IMG/VR virus record: IMGVR_UViG_3300034375_003647
Span: 1-34,672 of that record
Origin: a virus
Strand: one strand, 5' to 3'
DNA: 34,672 nt
Both the position numbers and the translations under genes were made by a program. Below, piece by piece: positions 30,616 through 34,672 of this stretch (its first letter is position 1; every line of letters starts with the position of its first letter). The notes beneath the pieces were generated by a model. That model did no database searches. It was given only the letters and a program-made list of their open reading frames with translations, and had not been told where the DNA came from.

Positions 30616-31761
30616 TTAACTTTTTTTAATACTTTTTATTTTGAGACCTCTACTACTTGTTTGTCCTAAAGACTTAATTTTTAAACCACCTTTAGATGTT
30701 GACTGCGGAGTGTTTCTCATTTCCATATTTATGTTTTTAGATTTTTTGGAAACGTTATCCACTGTTGCAGCTACTCCTTGGTCGTAAAAAAACTGCGCAA
30801 ACTTTTCTGGATTCATCGCCATCGCTATTGCACGATGGTAACCTTCTGCATCTTTAATTAATCCTGAATCTTTGTCCATAAATTTCTTTACGAAATTATT
30901 TACATCAGATTGAACATTCTTAAGTTCAGAAGCATCCCCAGGTTTGTAAGTAAATTCATTCTCTCCGACTTTGAAATCAAAACCTTTGAAATCATCGTTA
31001 AAAACCTCGTTGGTTTTTTGAAGAAAATAATCATACCTTTCCTTAGTTTTTTGTTGAGAAGTTTCAGCCTCTTCTATATAACTTTTATAGCGACTAAATT
31101 CTTCGGCTTGCTCATCAGATAATGAACTCCCACTTGACTCAAGAGGAATCTTATATTTATCCTTTTGCTCGTTAAAAAATTTCTTCGCTTTAACAAGTTC
31201 TCTTTTCTGTGCTAACTTCTTTTTCTTAATGTCTTTATCTTCATCAAGATCTTCGTCATACCCAAACTTATCTTCAATCAAGTCTTGAATATCAATGGTA
31301 TCCAATCCTTCTTCAGTAGCTGCGTAGTACTCAGTTAGCAACTGCGATGCATCCATGTTTTCGTAATCCTTCTGTAGTCTTACAAAGTCATCAATGCCTC
31401 GCCCTGTTTCTTTTTTATATTCAAAGAACGTTTTTACATCTTCTGGTAAGTCATCGTTTATCTCCTTTTGAGCAAACAAATCATCAACCGATGTAATATC
31501 TTTATTATATCTATCCTTTATGTAAGATATAATATCTTCATCTTTTAGTCCTGCCGATTCTTGTGTTTCTTCTTGCGGTTGTACACTTTCTTCGGTGTTC
31601 GTGGCGGTGGTACTTTCAGAGCTTGCTTCCACTCCTGCATCGTCAGCTCCATCATTTTCAAAACTTTCTTCATGTTGTTTTAAAAGTTTCTCTTCAATCT
31701 CTGCTACAGACTTCTGCTCAGAGCCTTCTACCGCCTTTACTTTAAATTCTTGATTTTCCAT
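30616..31761 (-). CDS. Scaffolding protein (381 aa)
   Basis: Strongly acidic, low-complexity, helical protein between portal and capsid genes, the usual scaffold place. The N-terminal 1-75 is Glu/Ser/Thr-rich; the centre (about 80-260) has charged coiled-coil runs (KKKLAQKRELVKAKKFFNEQ, EEAETSQQKTKERYDYFLQK). The C-terminus is basic and carries GLKIKS twice (about 359-364 and 372-377) before the final KKS, a likely capsid-binding tail as in other phage scaffolds. It has its own extended promoter 15 bases upstream and is followed 20 bases later by the capsid gene. Assignment by composition and order. Confidence 0.75.
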   Translation of the reverse strand: MENQEFKVKAVEGSEQKSVAEIEEKLLKQHEESFENDGADDAGVEASSESTTATNTEESVQPQEETQESAGLKDEDIISYIKDRYNKDITSVDDLFAQKEINDDLPEDVKTFFEYKKETGRGIDDFVRLQKDYENMDASQLLTEYYAATEEGLDTIDIQDLIEDKFGYDEDLDEDKDIKKKKLAQKRELVKAKKFFNEQKDKYKIPLESSGSSLSDEQAEEFSRYKSYIEEAETSQQKTKERYDYFLQKTNEVFNDDFKGFDFKVGENEFTYKPGDASELKNVQSDVNNFVKKFMDKDSGLIKDAEGYHRAIAMAMNPEKFAQFFYDQGVAATVDNVSKKSKNINMEMRNTPQSTSKGGLKIKSLGQTSSRGLKIKSIKKS

Positions 31762-31776
31762 TAAATTAAATTTTTA

Positions 31777-31793
31777 CAAAGTTAATACTTATT
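31777..31793 (-). promoter_or_regulatory. Extended promoter AATAAGTATTAACTTTG before scaffold and capsid genes
   Basis: On the - strand this 17-base sequence is identical to the one before the portal gene (34615-34631) and contains TAnnTTTG. It lies directly after the stop of the small basic gene and 15 bases before ATG 31761. The long identity outside the consensus suggests a shared late promoter. Confidence 0.75.
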
Positions 31794-32134
31794 TATTTAT
31801 TTCTTTTAGCCTGTCTTTCAGACTTCTTTTTAGCTCTATATGCTTTCATAGCTTCTCTTTTAGCTTTACCCTTTTTCCAAGATCCAGCCGCAAATCTTTC
31901 AGCCCTCTTCTTTCTTTTAAACTCATAAACCTCCCCAGCATCTAAAGCTTCTTTATAACTCTGCGGTTTAGCTTTTTCGTTTCCTTTGAAGGTTATAGAA
32001 GGATAAGCTCTGTAAACCTTTTTACCATCTACATCGCCTGATCCATAAGTCATTTTTACAGTAGCATTTCTGCCAGACTTATTTCTTTTTAAGTTTCTTA
32101 AATGTTTTTTTCTTTTCTTTTTTACAACAGTCAT
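31793..32134 (-). CDS. Small very basic protein (113 aa) between portal and scaffold
   Basis: Starts one base after the portal stop (TAATATG). A longer frame using an upstream start at 32194 would run back inside the portal gene and add an unconserved hydrophobic tail, so ATG 32134 is preferred. Rich in Lys and Arg throughout (TVVKKKRKKHLRNLKRNKSGRN at the start; KKKSERQAKRNK at the end), with a short beta-like centre (KVYRAYPSITFKG). Small basic proteins at this place occur in crAss-like phages and may bind DNA or the portal inside the head; the role here is unknown. Co-transcribed with the portal. Confidence 0.7.
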   Translation of the reverse strand: MTVVKKKRKKHLRNLKRNKSGRNATVKMTYGSGDVDGKKVYRAYPSITFKGNEKAKPQSYKEALDAGEVYEFKRKKRAERFAAGSWKKGKAKREAMKAYRAKKKSERQAKRNK

Positions 32135-32135
32135 A

Positions 32136-34571
32136 TTATCTTGGATTAAATTCAGCAAGGTCAAAACCATCCAAGCTGTCCTCATTGGATTCAAAGCTTA
32201 TTGGAGGAAGGTTATTTTTTCTTTGCTGAATAAGCTTAGACTGTTCAGAGTTAGCCTGACTAATACGCTCAGCCTTAGCCTTCTCACGTTTTTCTTCTCT
32301 CATATCAATCTGAGACTGCTCTACACCTTTAAGCTGCATTTGCATTTGGAACTCCACCTGCATAAGCTGTTGCTTCAACATTGCCTCGTTCTTTTGTTTT
32401 TCTATTTCAAAAGAAATCTCAGCCTGCTTAATCTGCATCTTAGCTTGAGCTTCCGCCTGTATCTTTTGCATTGCTGTTTGAGCTGCCATTTGTTGAGACT
32501 GCATATTGTTTTGTTGTTGCATCTGCATCTCAGTAGCTTTTTGCTGTTGCTCCTGCTCTTGTCTTTGTTTACGCTTAAGTTTTAGTAGTTGGTTAGCCAT
32601 CTTAAGATTCTTAAGCTCTCTGATGTCAATAGCGTCTTCTAAGTCTATACCACCTTGAGATAAAGCCATCTGTATATTAGCCTCAAGCTGAGCTTTCTCT
32701 TCTTCATCTGGAGCAACCTCAATAAATATACCAAAGTCATAAAGGTATAAGTTCTTTATATCCTCTAATATGCTCAAGTTGTACTTTCCGATTTGCATAG
32801 CAAACTCATCCTTGAAGTCAGAGTACTCTAATACATCCGCTGTTCTAATAGCTAAAGCCTCAGCTAAAGTTTTTGTAAGGAATAAACTTCCTTGTAGTAT
32901 ATGTCGTGTTGCTGTGTTAGAATTTAGTGCAGCTAACTTCTGAACACCAACTAAAGAATTAGGGTCTGGTGTTGAACCATCACGTGCTTCATTTAGTCCT
33001 GTGACAGACCTTATCATATCTAAATAGTGGTTGTAGTTTCCAATAAGCATCTGCATTTTAGACGCTCCACTGTTAGATGTTAATTGCTGAATAGGAACTC
33101 TGGCGTTATTAAACTCACCATCTTGAGTGTAGCTTCTTCCTACAACACTACCAGTTTGAAAATAAAGTCTTAGCGCATCAGAAGGGTCATAAGCGTTGCC
33201 TGTTCCTAAGTCTACTTCGTTTAGTCCGTCAGCATCTATAAAGACACCATCAGGAACAACACGTGAAACAACTTGCTGTAACTTAAGATGCGTCATTTGT
33301 ATTAAGTCAGCAAATGGTATCATTCTTCTAACCAAAGACTCAACCACACCTTTGTACATTCTGGGCGCTACAGCTACATAATTAGACATAGCGAACTGAT
33401 TAGCAGAATTTGGTCTTACCATATTCTCCATCATATCCCACTTTAATATTATGTTGGTGCCCATAACCATAACACCTTCATACCAAACGTCTATGGTTTT
33501 TTCTACCTTTTCAAAGTTTCTCTCCTCCATCATTTCTTCAGTAGGATTGAACTGGTCATCTTTTTCAACTACTCTGTAAGAACCTTCAGATATTTCTTTC
33601 TTCTTGTAAACAAACTTGTTAGTAGTCTTGTAGTTAAAATACATTAAGGTACAAGTGTCTCTGGCAAACATACTGTTTTCGTACATAGCCGCAACATTAT
33701 AGTAGTCATACCAAGACTGACTATACTTAGATATTTCTTCCATATCTTCGTTAGTCAAGTCAGGGTTAATTTTTACAAGCTCTGATATTGGAACTGTTTT
33801 GATTTCTCCCCAATAGAAACAATCTTTGAAGTATGGATCTTCTGTGTAACTGTACACAACATTAGCTGGATCAACATACTCTACACGAATACCATCGCCT
33901 TTTTGAAACATGTGCTTACATATACCAATACCTAAAGTTGTTATATCATAGTCGCATTGTTTTCTAACCTGAGAGTAATGATTCTCTTCAAGCATAGTGT
34001 TAATGGCTTGTTCTGAGGCTATCTCAATAGCTGGCTTGTAGTTCATTTGCATAAACAATTCAAGCTCCATATCATTCTCAGGAATATTATCTTTAGCTAT
34101 GGTGAAAGGATTAACACCGAACTCTTGTTCTATCTGATTAAATAAATCTTTGTTAACCATATTCTTTTCAACCATCTTCTGAAACTCACTTCTCTTTTCA
34201 GCAGACATAGCGTCTTGAGCAAAACAGTTGATTTTAAAAAGCCTATCTGACATTCCGTTAACCACAATGTCAACAAACTTTGGTATAATTGGAACTGGTG
34301 TCCAATCTAAATTTAGATACGATAAATCTCCATCAATAGCTAATTCGTTTTTATACTTTGCTATTGACTGCTCTCCTCTTGCATACAGTCTTAATCTATG
34401 AAACTCAGCCCACTGGCTATAAAACCTACAGGTGTTTCCATCTCTTCTGAACCATTCGTACTGAATCGCTTGTCCTATTTGGAGACCATATTCTTTTGTT
34501 TTCTTCTTTGAATCTGAAACAAACTGGTCAGGAAATGCGGCAGCCTGAATGTCTATTTTTACTGACTTCAT
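32136..34571 (-). CDS. Portal protein (811 aa)
   Basis: First gene of the virion operon. The sequence LNLDWTPVPIIPKFVDIVVNGMSDRLF near residue 90, the following helical region (QAINTMLEENHYSQVRKQCDYDITTLGIGICKHMF) and GIRVEYVDPANVVYSYTEDPYFKDCFYWGE match what I remember of crAss-like portal proteins. The C-terminal region (about 667-780) is a long Gln/Met/Lys-rich helix, expected to form the barrel inside the head. Twelve copies would form the DNA-packaging vertex. It is preceded by the extended AATAAGTATTAACTTTG promoter with a leader of about 40 bases and followed one base later by the small basic gene. The large terminase expected upstream lies outside the window. Confidence 0.85.
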   Translation of the reverse strand: MKSVKIDIQAAAFPDQFVSDSKKKTKEYGLQIGQAIQYEWFRRDGNTCRFYSQWAEFHRLRLYARGEQSIAKYKNELAIDGDLSYLNLDWTPVPIIPKFVDIVVNGMSDRLFKINCFAQDAMSAEKRSEFQKMVEKNMVNKDLFNQIEQEFGVNPFTIAKDNIPENDMELELFMQMNYKPAIEIASEQAINTMLEENHYSQVRKQCDYDITTLGIGICKHMFQKGDGIRVEYVDPANVVYSYTEDPYFKDCFYWGEIKTVPISELVKINPDLTNEDMEEISKYSQSWYDYYNVAAMYENSMFARDTCTLMYFNYKTTNKFVYKKKEISEGSYRVVEKDDQFNPTEEMMEERNFEKVEKTIDVWYEGVMVMGTNIILKWDMMENMVRPNSANQFAMSNYVAVAPRMYKGVVESLVRRMIPFADLIQMTHLKLQQVVSRVVPDGVFIDADGLNEVDLGTGNAYDPSDALRLYFQTGSVVGRSYTQDGEFNNARVPIQQLTSNSGASKMQMLIGNYNHYLDMIRSVTGLNEARDGSTPDPNSLVGVQKLAALNSNTATRHILQGSLFLTKTLAEALAIRTADVLEYSDFKDEFAMQIGKYNLSILEDIKNLYLYDFGIFIEVAPDEEEKAQLEANIQMALSQGGIDLEDAIDIRELKNLKMANQLLKLKRKQRQEQEQQQKATEMQMQQQNNMQSQQMAAQTAMQKIQAEAQAKMQIKQAEISFEIEKQKNEAMLKQQLMQVEFQMQMQLKGVEQSQIDMREEKREKAKAERISQANSEQSKLIQQRKNNLPPISFESNEDSLDGFDLAEFNPR

Positions 34572-34614
34572 CTATTAATTATTTGACTTATTGAAGACTT
34601 GTTATCGTATCTTG

Positions 34615-34631
34615 CAAAGTTAATACTTATT
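34615..34631 (-). promoter_or_regulatory. Extended promoter AATAAGTATTAACTTTG before the portal gene
   Basis: On the - strand, identical over 17 bases to the element before the scaffold gene, with TAnnTTTG at its end. It lies 43 bases before ATG 34571, leaving a short 5' leader. No clear -33 TTTG. The remaining sequence to the window edge shows no further gene. Confidence 0.75.
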
Positions 34632-34672
34632 TTCGATTTTTGTTTAGAAGGTGTGTATAAGTGCTTTTGATT

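Noticed and set aside
32135-32194. N-terminal extension of the small basic gene into the portal gene
   Set aside because: Would overlap the end of the portal by about 60 bases and give a hydrophobic tail unlike the rest; ATG 32134 right after the portal stop is the better start.
32223-32585. 120-codon Leu-rich + strand frame
   Set aside because: Reverse complement of the Gln/Met/Lys-rich portal tail, which necessarily reads Leu/His-rich; not a membrane protein gene.
1-34672. CRISPR arrays, tRNA genes, insertion sequences, integrase or attachment sites
   Set aside because: No regularly spaced repeats, cloverleaf patterns, transposase or recombinase motifs were seen on either strand.

Overview
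The window is a contiguous, AT-rich stretch of a tailed phage genome with podovirus-type virion genes, probably infecting a member of the Bacteroidetes (Flavobacteriia-like). The host inference rests on four things seen in the sequence: several promoters match the Bacteroidetes consensus TAnnTTTG; almost no start codon has a Shine-Dalgarno sequence, the leaders being A/T-rich instead; the primase has a VirE/BT4734-type N-terminus; and the virion proteins look like those of crAss-like and other Bacteroidetes phages. There is no integrase, repressor, tRNA or CRISPR array. No DNA polymerase or large terminase is present, and the first gene is cut by the window edge, so the genome continues outside.

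Left arm (1-6860, + strand): a compact replication and nucleic-acid block. In order it holds a 5'-truncated PD-(D/E)XK (RecB/Cas4-like) nuclease, a 48-residue small protein, an SSB-like protein with an acidic DLPF tail, a rho-independent terminator, a roughly 180-bp very AT-rich non-coding segment with direct and inverted repeats (candidate origin), a primase-helicase, an SF2 DEAH-box helicase, a 59-residue Cys/His protein, a VRR-NUC nuclease, a protein carrying a DnaA domain IV-like helix-turn-helix plus coiled coil, and several small proteins. Most of these genes are translationally coupled (ATGA or TAATG junctions).

Right arm (34672-6847, - strand): virion morphogenesis in the classical order portal, small basic protein, scaffold, major capsid protein, head accessory genes, two connector/ring proteins, a very large crAss muzzle-like tail protein, two further tail or appendage proteins, a GNAT acetyltransferase, and then a T7-like ejection triad. 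The triad is a small membrane-active protein, a 628-residue protein and a 2831-residue polyvalent protein with an HExxH peptidase motif. A 77-residue protein ends the arm. The two arms converge tail to tail with a 14-bp overlap at 6847-6860.

Regulation visible in the sequence: the right arm is divided into transcription units by rho-independent terminators at about 27105-27137, 28294-28321 and 29093-29122. Each is fused directly to a TAnnTTTG promoter or a degenerate version of one. Stronger extended promoters (TATTAACTTTG) precede portal and scaffold, and a third copy lies on the + strand before the 59-residue gene. The most interesting items are the repeated REQKD-type linkers in the giant virion protein, the terminator-promoter fusions and near-leaderless starts, the candidate origin, and the apparent splitting and domain sharing among the tail proteins.
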